From CAYUCJ01 sp049282265 (GTDB lineage: Bacteria > Desulfobacterota > DSM-4660 > Desulfatiglandales > Desulfatiglandaceae), in assembly GCA_049282265.1 (NCBI GenBank), contig JBAPTR010000162.1, positions 62,001 through 126,000 on the forward strand: a stretch of 64,000 bases of DNA, read 5' to 3'. Below the pieces are notes generated by a model. That model saw nothing but the letters and a program-made list of their open reading frames with translations. It had not been told where the DNA came from and did no database searches. Shown here one piece after another: positions 51,836-60,718 of the stretch. Each line of letters starts with the position of its first letter. Positions within the stretch are counted from its first letter, which is position 1. The position numbers were made by a program, and so were the translations under genes.

Positions 51836-52341
51836 ATGTCACCTCCACTATACCTTTTAATATTTTGAAACAACGGAAGTAATTTTCCATATGTTTCTTG
51901 AATATGTTCGGGAATAACCCGTACGGCTCCCACCACGGTCATATAGTTCGTGTCACCATTCCACCGGGGAACGATGTGGAAATGCATGTGTTCTTCCACG
52001 CCGGCCCCTGCTGCCCTTCCAAGGTTCAAGCCCACATTGAATCCTTCAGGGTTCATCACTTTTTTCAAAACACCGATGGACATCCTGACCAGGTCGAGGA
52101 GATCAAGCATCTCCTCTTTTGAGAGGGACTCAAGACCGGACACATGACTCACGGGAGCAACAAGCAGGTGGCCGTTGTTGTACGGATATTTGTTCATAAT
52201 GACCATGCTCAACGAACCAAGATACAGAATGAGACGCTCCTCATCCTTCCCCCTGTCGTCTCCGGGGCAAAAAATGCAGGGGCCGGCCTTCTCATCCGAC
52301 AAGATATATTCCATTCTCCAGGGAGCCCAAAGTACCGTCAT
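51832..52341 (-). CDS. HIT-family nucleotide hydrolase/phosphorylase
   Basis: 169 residues with the histidine triad EEHMHFHIVPRW, an N-terminal CIFC zinc pair and NKYPYNNGHLLVAP. It matches the Ap4A-phosphorylase/HIT subgroup starting LWAPWRMEYI. Probably degrades dinucleoside polyphosphates or AMP-lysine-type adducts. Eight bases after the phosphodiesterase gene. Confidence 0.93.
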   Translation of the reverse strand: MTVLWAPWRMEYILSDEKAGPCIFCPGDDRGKDEERLILYLGSLSMVIMNKYPYNNGHLLVAPVSHVSGLESLSKEEMLDLLDLVRMSIGVLKKVMNPEGFNVGLNLGRAAGAGVEEHMHFHIVPRWNGDTNYMTVVGAVRVIPEHIQETYGKLLPLFQNIKRYSGGDI

Positions 52342-52349
52342 GGTTTTCC

Positions 52350-52832
52350 TTACAAAGGAATAATACGGCCCGTAATCGTTTCGCCCAATTCCAAGACACC
52401 GATACTGTGTATACCTGAGGATGCATAACCGGTTGCGGTCCCGGGATTGAAATAAAGTATGCCGTCCCGGAGATGATTGACTGCGATGTGGGAATGGCCG
52501 TAGATAATGACATCCACGTCCGTAAACTCCGATACGATGCGATCTTCAAGCCCTGCGGATGGTCCCCACCCGTGAACCAATCCCACCCGGAATGCGCCCA
52601 ATTCCAGGACGGATTTTCCCGGCAGGCGCCTCTGGACCTCAAAAGGGTCCATGTTGCCGCGGACGGCGTGCAGTTCCTTTTGACCCAGGAAATCGAGGAC
52701 ATCCTCGGAAACGACGTCACCCGCATGCAAAACAAGGTCTTTGTCGGCCAGGTACTCCTCGAAAATACATTCAAATTCCCTGGATACCTTCTGGAGGTGG
52801 GTATCTGATAGGATACCGATCTTGATGTTCAT
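52350..52832 (-). CDS. YfcE/MJ0936-type metallophosphodiesterase
   Basis: 160 residues: ILSDTHLQK, VLHAGDVVSED, VRGNMDPFE, LVHGWGPS, IYGHSHIAV and ILYFNPGTAT are the five metal-binding motifs of the calcineurin-like fold. Family members cleave phosphodiesters in vitro; physiological substrate unknown. First gene of the yfcE-HIT-lapAB-mutS-amidase operon. Confidence 0.93.
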   Translation of the reverse strand: MNIKIGILSDTHLQKVSREFECIFEEYLADKDLVLHAGDVVSEDVLDFLGQKELHAVRGNMDPFEVQRRLPGKSVLELGAFRVGLVHGWGPSAGLEDRIVSEFTDVDVIIYGHSHIAVNHLRDGILYFNPGTATGYASSGIHSIGVLELGETITGRIIPL

Positions 52833-53143
52833 TCTTGATAACTCTTCCTGTCTTCAAAATGCATGGCGAACGCATTCCCTCCCGAAAAAGGCGAGAGCGC
52901 TCGTTCAGCGAGTGCATATTATTGAGATAGGAGTATAACAGTACGAGGAAAAAAGACAACCCATATATTGATGACTTGGCAATCAGTCATCATCGTGCCC
53001 ATGTACGGGCCTAAACAAAGAGTCCTGAGGGCTGGACTTTTATGGTTCCAATATGATTGAGGGAATGGTGAAAAGAAGGTATCGGAAGATGAGACTGAAG
53101 TGTGCTTCAGCCGGATGAACCGGGACTACCTTCAGCCCGAAAG
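52833..53143. other. 311-bp intergenic region with a short dispersed repeat
   Basis: Between the housekeeping operon promoter and the end of the ferredoxin gene. It contains the hairpin GATGACT (52970-52976)/AGTCATC (52985-52991) followed by a 17-base word (52987-53003) that is identical at 44606-44622 upstream of prfB. No gene seen. Confidence 0.5.
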
Positions 53144-53635
53144 TCACTGAGTCTGCTGCCGCTTTCTTGACATCCCTTTTTCAATTTCATCAGGCTGTCC
53201 GAAATAGATACAGTGGGCCAGACACACATTATCGGCGCAGGCGGGCTCAAGCCCCCGGTCCACCCTGTGATAGCACAGGTTGCATTTCTGTGCCACCCCC
53301 CGGTCATTGTCGAAGGCGATGGCCTGGTGGGGGCATGCGTCCATACAAAGACCGCATCCAGTACATGCTTTTTCATCCAGGATGACGATACCGTCGTCTC
53401 TCTTGACAATCGCCTCTTCGGGACAGGCCTCCACACACTCCGGTTCATCGCAATGGCGGCAGGTATTCACCCGATAGACAAAATTCAGTCTATCGCCCGC
53501 CATCCTGGGGCCATCTTCGGAGACATGGATCAGTCTGATTCCCTCGGGTGCGTGGTTTTCCTGCTTGCAGGCAACCTCACAGGCCTTGCAACCCCAGCAG
53601 GATTCATGGTCTATGATCAGTGCAAATCGGTCCAT
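53144..53635 (-). CDS. 4Fe-4S electron transfer subunit of molybdopterin oxidoreductase
   Basis: 163 residues from ATG 53635 (ATG 53650, overlapping the previous stop as ATGA with GGAG eight bases before, is equally possible). Four-cluster DmsB/PsrB-type ferredoxin: CWGCKACEVACKQEN, CRHCDEPECVEACP, CTGCGLCMDACP, CNLCYHRVDRGLEPAC. It carries electrons to or from the catalytic subunit encoded just upstream. No membrane anchor subunit follows, so the complex may be soluble. Confidence 0.92.
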   Translation of the reverse strand: MDRFALIIDHESCWGCKACEVACKQENHAPEGIRLIHVSEDGPRMAGDRLNFVYRVNTCRHCDEPECVEACPEEAIVKRDDGIVILDEKACTGCGLCMDACPHQAIAFDNDRGVAQKCNLCYHRVDRGLEPACADNVCLAHCIYFGQPDEIEKGMSRKRQQTQ

Positions 53636-53646
53636 GCCCCTTTCCT

Positions 53647-55797
53647 TCATGAGCGCTTCTCCGGAGAGATCCTGCAAAGCAGTGTTCTGACATGGGTCGC
53701 CCCCATGGCGGGATCGCAGGCCTCGTAGGCATTGTCCGTAAGCATGTTGATGTTGGATTCATCCCAACCATGGCCGGGATCTTTTTTCTCCGGAAACCAC
53801 CAGCCATGTTCCGCCGAGACGATTCTCGGATCCATGCCCGCAAAGAATTTGGCCCTCTGCCTGACCCGGGCCCGGGGAGATTCAATGATGACCCACTCCC
53901 CTTCCCTGATACCCTCTTTTTTCGCAGCATCCGGATGAATCTCCACCACCGGATCCCGATGGAGTTCCCGCAGCCAGGAAACCTGGCGGTTCTCCGAGTG
54001 AAAAAAGCCGGGTAATCGTCTCCCCGTGATCAGGATATACGGAAATTTCCGGTAAAGCTCAGGAGTACTGTAGGGACTTTCGGGTGGTTCCCGGTACCGC
54101 GGAAGAGGATCGTATCCCATACCTTCCAAAACAGTCGAATAGATTTCGAATTTTCGGGTCGGCGTAGAAAATCCCCTGGTCTCATACTTCCGGTAGAGTA
54201 CGTCTCCCCGGATATAGTCCCTCTTCTTGAAATCCTGCCAGGTGATCCCTATCGGCTCCAGTATCCAGTCCAGGGCCTGCTCGAAATTGTCCCACCAATG
54301 TTCTCCTTGTCCCACCCGATGCGCAAGATCATTGAGCATCTCATGATCGGAACGGCATTCTCCCACCTGGATCACCTTTCTCCGGGGCAGGATGTAGCCG
54401 TGCCGTTTCCAGAAGTCTCCAATATAATCCATCTCGAGCCAGGTGGCGGCGGGAAGGACAATATCGGCCATCTCAGCGGTGGGGGTCATAAAGAAGTCAG
54501 CGACGGCCATGAATTCCACTTTTTTCAGGGCCCGGTAAACCTCCGCGGCATTGCCTCTCGTCATGAGGGGATTGGAACTGATAAAAAAAAGGGCCTTTAC
54601 CGGGTAGGGTTTTTCTTCCAGTATGGCGTCCCAGACGCATTTGGGATTGATGATTGCGAATTGGCCGGCCAAGCGAAAACGTTCCCCACCCAGGCGCTTT
54701 TCCCGTTGGATGCCCGGGAGCATCCTGTGTGCCCCGAAGTGCCCGACATTTCGGATTCCGGGAGGTTTGAAGAGCACCTGCCCACCGGGCCTGTCAATGT
54801 TTCCCGTGATTCCCATGAGGAACATGAGGAGCCGGTCGTTATCGGCACAATTGATCTGCTGTTCAATGGCCACACCCCACTGAATGGCCGCCGGCTTGCT
54901 GGTCGCGAAAAGCCGGGCCGCTTCCCGTATTTTTGCCGCAGGGACCCAGGTGATTTCTTCCACCTTGTCCAGAGGGTACTCTTCCACCCTTCGCACAAAA
55001 GGCTCCCAGCCGTGAACATGATTCTCCACGAACTCCCTGTCATACAGCCCTTCTTCAATGATCACCTGGAGCATGCCCAGGGCCAGGGCCGCATCGGTGC
55101 CAGGCCTGAGAGGGAGCCACACATCGGCGCGCGCTGCGATTCTGGTCAGCCTCGGGTCAACGGCGATCAGCTTTGCCCCGGCATCCAGCGCCCTTGAAAA
55201 AGGCTCACCCTTATAACAGTCCGGGTTACTGATCACCAGGTTGTTGCCCCAGACCATGATGCATCGGGGATTGTTTTCATAGTCAACGATGGGATTTGTG
55301 CCGCAGGTGAGGATGCTGGTTGCGATGCGGGGGCCATAGCAGAAGTGACCCGCGGTGAGCACATTGGGTGTGCCGAAAAGGTTGGCAAACCGGTAGATGA
55401 CCGCCTCGTTTTCCCTCCCCGTGCCGTACCCCAGAACAACAGTTTCCGCTCCAAAAGCCTCCCTGTAATTGAGCAGCCTGTCTGCAATGGCATCCAGTGC
55501 CTCATCCCAGGATATGCGTTCCCATCGGCCGCTTCCTTTGGGTCCTGATCGCTTCACGGGATAGGTCAACCGGTCCGGGTGATATGCCAGTTGGGCGGAC
55601 GCCAACCCCTTGCTGCAAAGGGTCCCGTGATTGATGGGGCAGTCAGGGTCCCCGGCAATCTTCTCCACCCTCCCGTTTCTTGTATAGACCAGGACGCCAC
55701 AGCCTCCATGGCACATGCGACAATGGCTTTTGACTACTGCATCGTACCCATAGACCTCCATCTCTCTTTCGACATTGGCATATTGAAATTCAGCCAT
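53647..55797 (-). CDS. Molybdopterin (Mo/W-bis-PGD) oxidoreductase, catalytic subunit
   Basis: 716 residues. An N-terminal 4Fe-4S site with C26, C29, C33 and C61 (CRMCHGGCG...CSKG), then pterin-binding domains. C153 in AGHFCYGPR is the likely metal ligand, which would place it with Cys-type enzymes of the DMSO-reductase family. No Tat signal is visible, so it is probably cytoplasmic. Substrate unknown; acetylene-hydratase, formate-dehydrogenase or thiosulfate-reductase-like relatives share the layout. The ferredoxin subunit follows directly. Confidence 0.9.
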   Translation of the reverse strand: MAEFQYANVEREMEVYGYDAVVKSHCRMCHGGCGVLVYTRNGRVEKIAGDPDCPINHGTLCSKGLASAQLAYHPDRLTYPVKRSGPKGSGRWERISWDEALDAIADRLLNYREAFGAETVVLGYGTGRENEAVIYRFANLFGTPNVLTAGHFCYGPRIATSILTCGTNPIVDYENNPRCIMVWGNNLVISNPDCYKGEPFSRALDAGAKLIAVDPRLTRIAARADVWLPLRPGTDAALALGMLQVIIEEGLYDREFVENHVHGWEPFVRRVEEYPLDKVEEITWVPAAKIREAARLFATSKPAAIQWGVAIEQQINCADNDRLLMFLMGITGNIDRPGGQVLFKPPGIRNVGHFGAHRMLPGIQREKRLGGERFRLAGQFAIINPKCVWDAILEEKPYPVKALFFISSNPLMTRGNAAEVYRALKKVEFMAVADFFMTPTAEMADIVLPAATWLEMDYIGDFWKRHGYILPRRKVIQVGECRSDHEMLNDLAHRVGQGEHWWDNFEQALDWILEPIGITWQDFKKRDYIRGDVLYRKYETRGFSTPTRKFEIYSTVLEGMGYDPLPRYREPPESPYSTPELYRKFPYILITGRRLPGFFHSENRQVSWLRELHRDPVVEIHPDAAKKEGIREGEWVIIESPRARVRQRAKFFAGMDPRIVSAEHGWWFPEKKDPGHGWDESNINMLTDNAYEACDPAMGATHVRTLLCRISPEKRS

Positions 55798-55850
55798 GTT
55801 ATTTCCACTCCTCCCTCAAAAAAGAGGAACACATCTTGGACCACCCGTTT

Positions 55851-56033
55851 TCAAATCCCTCTTCCATGTTGTCCAACAAGGCCTCCATCAGCCAGAAAAG
55901 GAAGCTTTTCCTTCCTGCGGATATAAGGTCTGCTGAATCTCATGACCTCTTTTTTCGGCCCCGCTACCTGTCCGGAAACCATCTTAGGCGCATCAGGATA
56001 AGATAATTTTGCCAGTTCTTTTTCGGAAATCAT
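55851..56033 (-). CDS. Small protein of unknown function between dctM and oxidoreductase
   Basis: 60 residues, MISEKELAKLSYPDAPKMVS...KEVMRFSRPYIRRKEKLPF, basic, no membrane segment. GAAGG seven bases before the ATG supports translation. It lies in a 311-base gap in the same direction as its neighbours. I do not recognise it; a chance ORF remains possible. Confidence 0.4.
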   Translation of the reverse strand: MISEKELAKLSYPDAPKMVSGQVAGPKKEVMRFSRPYIRRKEKLPFLADGGLVGQHGRGI

Positions 56034-56108
56034 CAGTCAACCTTCTTTTGTTAATTATTGATCAGGTTTAAAAAATCTCCACCCTGATTGGGGGGCTCAA
56101 GGAGCCGA

Positions 56109-57410
56109 TCAAAACATCAAACCTGGCAGCCAAAGAGCAAATTGTGGAACAATCATTACCAGTATGAGGACAAATATTTGTATAACCACGAAGGGTGGTA
56201 CGGATCTCCAGATATCCGCCGTGGAGATCGAGGGTGGTGCGACACCTTTCATCAGGATCAATGACCAGCCGAAGGGTGGGGTCAGATAAGCCACCTGCAT
56301 GTTCAGGATAAATATGATTGAGAACCATATGGGGTCGAAACCAAGAAATTTCGCGATGGGCAAAAAGATCGGCGCACATATGGTCACGATCGCGTAATCA
56401 TCCATGAACATGCCAAAAACGATGAGTACCAATTGCATTCCAAAAAGAACAAACCACCTGTTCAAATGGATGCCCTCAATGAACTCCATAACCAGGTCCT
56501 GTGCGCCCGCGCTCGTATAAACCACACCAAAAAGAGTTGCACCAATCAAAATCCACAACGCCATTCCGCTGATATTTATCGAAGATTTGCAGGTCTCGAA
56601 AATAACTTTCCAGGTTAGCCGGCCATGGATGATACAAATAAGAAAAGCACCCATTGCGCCGACGCCCGCTGCCTCTGTCGGCGTCGCAGCCCCGACGAAA
56701 ATGGATCCCAGGACCAGGATGATGAGCAGACCGGGCAGTATGATATCCTTAAGTGCTACAACCCGTTTTCTCCAGGTGACAATCTCGGTTGCAACCGGGG
56801 CAGAATCCGGCTGCAAATAGGCTTTGGCGATAATGTACACAACAAAGAGAAAAGCGCACAGGAAACCGGGCACAATGCCTGCGAAAAAGAGCTTGCCGAT
56901 CGAGACCCTCGAGATATAACCAAATATGATCATCAGAATGCTTGGAGGAATGATAATTCCCAGCACTCCACCAGCCATCACACTGCCCAGAGCAAGGGAT
57001 TTTTGGTAGTTGTGTTTAAGCATTGCGGGCACGGCAACCAGCCCCATGGTCAAGACACCCGGTCCGAAACCTCCGCACATGGCCAGTGCAACACAGACGA
57101 TGATGGATACGATAGCCAGCCCCCCTCTCAACCCTGTTAGCCAGTAACTGAGAGAATGAAACAGACGTTCGGATATGCCGGAATGGACCAGAAAATTTGC
57201 CATGACAAGGAACAGTGGAATGGCCATCAACCCCGGACTGGTTATTTGTGAATAGGTCGTCGTAGCCACTGTATACAAGGCCTGCGGTCCTTCGACAAAA
57301 TAGGCGAAAATCAGGCTGAGGCCACCCAGTGCAAAAGCGACGGGCACGCCCAGCGCAAGCAGGGACAGGAGGCCGCCGAACAGGATAAGCGTTATCAACT
57401 CAATATTCAT
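56109..57410 (-). CDS. dctM: TRAP transporter large permease (DctM)
   Basis: 433 residues from the ATG at 57410 (GGAG upstream; the frame to 57458 is longer but non-conserved). About 12 membrane helices of the DctM family: FGGLLSLLALGVPVAFALGG, MCGGFGPGVLTMG, GGVLGIIIPPSILMIIFGY, ATPTEAAGVGAMGAF. Sodium-coupled uptake of a carboxylate captured by DctP. Confidence 0.95.
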   Translation of the reverse strand: MNIELITLILFGGLLSLLALGVPVAFALGGLSLIFAYFVEGPQALYTVATTTYSQITSPGLMAIPLFLVMANFLVHSGISERLFHSLSYWLTGLRGGLAIVSIIVCVALAMCGGFGPGVLTMGLVAVPAMLKHNYQKSLALGSVMAGGVLGIIIPPSILMIIFGYISRVSIGKLFFAGIVPGFLCAFLFVVYIIAKAYLQPDSAPVATEIVTWRKRVVALKDIILPGLLIILVLGSIFVGAATPTEAAGVGAMGAFLICIIHGRLTWKVIFETCKSSINISGMALWILIGATLFGVVYTSAGAQDLVMEFIEGIHLNRWFVLFGMQLVLIVFGMFMDDYAIVTICAPIFLPIAKFLGFDPIWFSIIFILNMQVAYLTPPFGWSLILMKGVAPPSISTADIWRSVPPFVVIQIFVLILVMIVPQFALWLPGLMF

Positions 57411-57489
57411 GTGTTCTAGCTCCCAGGAAAAAATCCTCAGTTCTCGATTCAGCCGCACCGTTCATATTGAATATCCGAGTATGATCTGA

Positions 57490-57969
57490 TTACTCATCTT
57501 TTTTCAGAACAAACATGGCGATGCCTTCGAGCAAAAACAGAAAGGCAGCGATCGGAATGAGTAACTTGAGAGGGTAGAGCGGCATTCGGAAAACCCCGTA
57601 CGCTGTTTCCCTGACGGCAAGAGATTCGAGGCCCATCCAGATGCTCTGCCAGATCAGACATCCGGTAAAAACAACAAATAGAGCAAGCGCCACCATTCTA
57701 GCGAAGGACTTGAGCCTGGCCGAAAACGAAACGTATACCATTTCTATCCGGATATGCCCGCCCTGGGACAGGGTGTAAATCCCGGCGAAAAGGATGTAAA
57801 TGCCAAAAATCTGCTTGTTGGTCAGCCAGGCCCAGCGGGAAGGGCTGTCGAACAGATATCTGCTCAACACTTCGTACGTGATTATACCCATCATAACAAG
57901 CGTCAGCATGCCCATGGCCAATCCCACTTTTTCACTTATAATATGAATGCATTTGAATATATTTTTCAC
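57490..57969 (-). CDS. dctQ: TRAP transporter small permease (DctQ)
   Basis: 159 residues, four membrane helices with the DctQ patterns YEVLSRYLFDSPSRWAWLTN and FAGIYTLSQGGHIRIEMVY. Separated from dctP by 284 bases holding a strong hairpin, and from dctM by 79 bases. Confidence 0.93.
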   Translation of the reverse strand: MKNIFKCIHIISEKVGLAMGMLTLVMMGIITYEVLSRYLFDSPSRWAWLTNKQIFGIYILFAGIYTLSQGGHIRIEMVYVSFSARLKSFARMVALALFVVFTGCLIWQSIWMGLESLAVRETAYGVFRMPLYPLKLLIPIAAFLFLLEGIAMFVLKKDE

Positions 57970-58114
57970 TATTTGCTCCCTTTATCCCCTGAGACAAAAT
58001 GCACTTCCTCGGATAGTATTTTTCACCTCACGATGGATCTGAAACTCCCGGGATAGGATCCTCCCCCTCTCAGCCCCGTCTGATGGAATCAGTGCTTCAG
58101 ATTCGTTTCTTCTT

Positions 58115-58150
58115 ATGCCCATCCAAAAATTGTAATTTTCGGATGGGCAT
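58115..58150. terminator. 17-bp hairpin between dctP and dctQ
   Basis: ATGCCCATCCAAAAATT (58115-58131) pairs with AATTTTCGGATGGGCAT (58134-58150) with one mismatch and a two-base loop. Placed in the dctP-dctQ gap on the coding (minus) strand, it probably shields or ends the dctP message so that binding protein is made in excess. Confidence 0.65.
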
Positions 58151-58253
58151 ATTCAGAACACTCGGCCTTCAGCTTTCAGCAAGAGACAAAAGACCATTCG
58201 TTAAGCTTATCGCTGACGGCTCCATCTAGAAATCATTGACTTCTGGACGGGAG

Positions 58254-59309
58254 CTATTGAATCCCCCTCCATTTTTTGACAAGTTTGATTGCCTTGGCGG
58301 TTGCCGGATCCTTCACAGCCTCTTCGTCCATTATTTTCTTGGCACGCGCTGCATACTTGTCCCGGCACTCCTGGTCCAGTTCTATCGAGAACAATTTGCC
58401 CTCTTTGACCAATTGATTAGCCTCATCCATCGCTTCTTTATACCCGCGTACGGTAGCGTAAAAGTAATCTTTTGCGGCATCCGCAATGATGGCTTTGATA
58501 TCATCTGGCAGAGAATTCCATTTTTTCATGTTTACCTCAATAGAGCCGAGATCGTCGTCATTCTCCATACCACGCAGCCAATAAGGGGCCACCTCATACC
58601 ACTTCAGACCCGTAATACAGCTTATGTCCCATTCAGCTGCATCCACCACGCCGGTTTTCAGAGCCACATAAGCTTCTTCACCGGGAACTGAAACGGGTTT
58701 CATGCCCACGGCGGCCTGGTAGATCATATCGAGACCGTCGGCCCGCACGATCATCCCTTTCAGATCGCTGCATTTCTTTATTTCCTTAGTTGAAAGCGTA
58801 ATCGGTACCGGGCCGTATACATGGATATCGAGAAAATACAATCCCTGTTTGGCATATTCCTCACGAAGGATATCTACTAATCCGCTTTTGAAAAAGAATT
58901 TACGGATCGCCTCGGCTTTACCTTCAAAGGTTTTTTCCTCCGGCACCATAAACGTTCCGGGAAGGCCGAACTCCACGTTGGCCACCGGAATGATGTTTCC
59001 CCACACGACTCCCCCACCTTGCATCATGTCCACCGTCCCCCTCTTGCAGGCGTTGAACAGGTTTTCCGTCGGTACGATATCTGGAGCAGCGAATACCTTA
59101 ATCTTGACGCGCCCGTTACTCTTTTTCTCCACCGCTGAAGCAAATTCTTTAAGCAGACCCATGGATATGTCACCATGGGGCCAGGCAGATTGAATTTTCA
59201 ATCGGTAAACCTTGCCCGCGGCAGCAGCACCGTTGAGACCAAACAAGGACAGAGTGAATAGGGCAATCAATACGCCCATCCCAAGCGAATGTCTTTTTGT
59301 TGCTTTCAT
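58254..59309 (-). CDS. dctP: TRAP transporter substrate-binding protein (DctP)
   Basis: 351 residues: signal peptide (GVLIALFTLSLFGLNGAAAA), then KIQSAWPHGDISMGLLKEFA, VKIKVFAAPDIVPTENLFNA, CSDLKGMIVRADGLDMIYQA and VVDAAEWDISCITGLKW. The last blocks resemble DctP proteins for mono- or dicarboxylates such as 2-oxo or aromatic acids. AAGGAGGA precedes the ATG. First gene of the TRAP operon; the 234-base gap upstream (59310-59543) holds no gene. Confidence 0.94.
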   Translation of the reverse strand: MKATKRHSLGMGVLIALFTLSLFGLNGAAAAGKVYRLKIQSAWPHGDISMGLLKEFASAVEKKSNGRVKIKVFAAPDIVPTENLFNACKRGTVDMMQGGGVVWGNIIPVANVEFGLPGTFMVPEEKTFEGKAEAIRKFFFKSGLVDILREEYAKQGLYFLDIHVYGPVPITLSTKEIKKCSDLKGMIVRADGLDMIYQAAVGMKPVSVPGEEAYVALKTGVVDAAEWDISCITGLKWYEVAPYWLRGMENDDDLGSIEVNMKKWNSLPDDIKAIIADAAKDYFYATVRGYKEAMDEANQLVKEGKLFSIELDQECRDKYAARAKKIMDEEAVKDPATAKAIKLVKKWRGIQ

Positions 59310-59543
59310 ACATCCTCCTTCATTTAATTAAAAGCGATTTGGTTGAGGTTAATTTGCTACACGGATTCCAATTACAATGCCATGGATTCAGCCATTTCTT
59401 CATATCACCTCCCATTCAGATTATTATCACTCCAATTCGAAGCGAAACTCCGTGTATTCAACCAATTTTTTTATCACCTCCCCTCCTCGGGTACGTCCCT
59501 CGGACCTGGTTTGAATAATACCGCTTATGCCTAATTGAAGGTG

Positions 59544-60665
59544 TCATTTAATTTTGAGCATAATTCTTTTCCGAAGTCCTGATACCACCTGCACGTATCC
59601 TGCTAACATCCTGTCAACTTCAACATCACCGGTATCAACCAATAGAGACTTTTCTCTCAATGAAACAATTTTGTCCATTGTTGCTAAGATGATGATATTT
59701 TTCTTCCCTATCTTTTTGATAAGCCTGGGACTTATCTGCTGATTGCCCCGGCCGAATATGTAGCCCTGCCCACCGATTACTCCTACAATGATCTTCACTC
59801 TCCTGCCTTCGATAATATTCAACAACTGTGACTCGTTCAGATCCAAGCCAAGAATCTCTCTGTTGCAAACGGCATCCACCCCCAACAAGGCATTTCTTAA
59901 TCCAAGTCCCACCATTATGGATCTAGTTGTCGTTCCGGGCCCAATGATATAAATCCAGTCTTTCTCCATATTGTTAATGACGTCACAGGCAATTGCCCTG
60001 ACAGACGCCTCTTCTCCAGCACGACTGCCCGCCTTTGCACATTGAACCACCCCTTTTTTATATGGAATTTTGAGGTAACCGTACAATTGCGCTGAAAGCC
60101 GGTCACTCCTAAAAGCCACCTCATCAATGTCCATTACCTCCGCTTCCCGGAATTGGGTACGCAATGATTCGTCGCCCAGATACATTGCGGCCAGCTCACC
60201 GGCATTTCGAGGATTTGTTGCAAAAACAGCCGAATGGATTTTGACACCGGCCGGTATACCCAAAACGGGAATCCTGCAGCCTATGACACTGCAAATGTCC
60301 CTAGCGGTCCCATCCCCTCCGGCAAACAACAAGAGATCGACTTTTGCCTGTGCCATCCTTTTGGCAGCTTTTTTTGTGTCCTCTGAGGTTGTATATCCAC
60401 TCTTTATCGAACCCGTGACCGTAGGGACAAACCCGCATTCGCTGGACTCATCTTCACCCATCTCATGGGGATATGTTATGAGTTCGATCCTTTCTTTGAG
60501 GTGGACGATATTCCTGAGGGCACAGACAGCCCGCTTTGGAGCCTCAGGCTCGGCACCCAATTCCATTGCCCTTTCAAGGATCTCCCGCCCGTCGCTTCCT
60601 TTGAGCCCGACCCTTCCTCCCATCCCCGCAATAGGATTTATGATAAGGCCCACCTTTTTCTTCAT
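59544..60665 (-). CDS. ATP-NAD kinase/AcoX-family protein
   Basis: 373 residues from the ATG at 60665 (KKKVGLIINPIAGMGGRVGL). The NAD-kinase diacylglycerol-kinase-like fold shows LLLFAGGDGTARDIC, GIPAGVKIHSAVFA and IGPGTTTRSIM. AcoX homologues accompany acetoin and other catabolic operons; enzymatic role unproven. GTG 60722, whose GTGA overlaps the gcvPB stop, is a competing start adding 19 residues. Confidence 0.85.
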   Translation of the reverse strand: MKKKVGLIINPIAGMGGRVGLKGSDGREILERAMELGAEPEAPKRAVCALRNIVHLKERIELITYPHEMGEDESSECGFVPTVTGSIKSGYTTSEDTKKAAKRMAQAKVDLLLFAGGDGTARDICSVIGCRIPVLGIPAGVKIHSAVFATNPRNAGELAAMYLGDESLRTQFREAEVMDIDEVAFRSDRLSAQLYGYLKIPYKKGVVQCAKAGSRAGEEASVRAIACDVINNMEKDWIYIIGPGTTTRSIMVGLGLRNALLGVDAVCNREILGLDLNESQLLNIIEGRRVKIIVGVIGGQGYIFGRGNQQISPRLIKKIGKKNIIILATMDKIVSLREKSLLVDTGDVEVDRMLAGYVQVVSGLRKRIMLKIK

Positions 60666-60718
60666 ATTCTTCACTTTGTTGCTGACGGTAACCGTTCCCT
60701 GCTGATCCGGCGGGCTTC

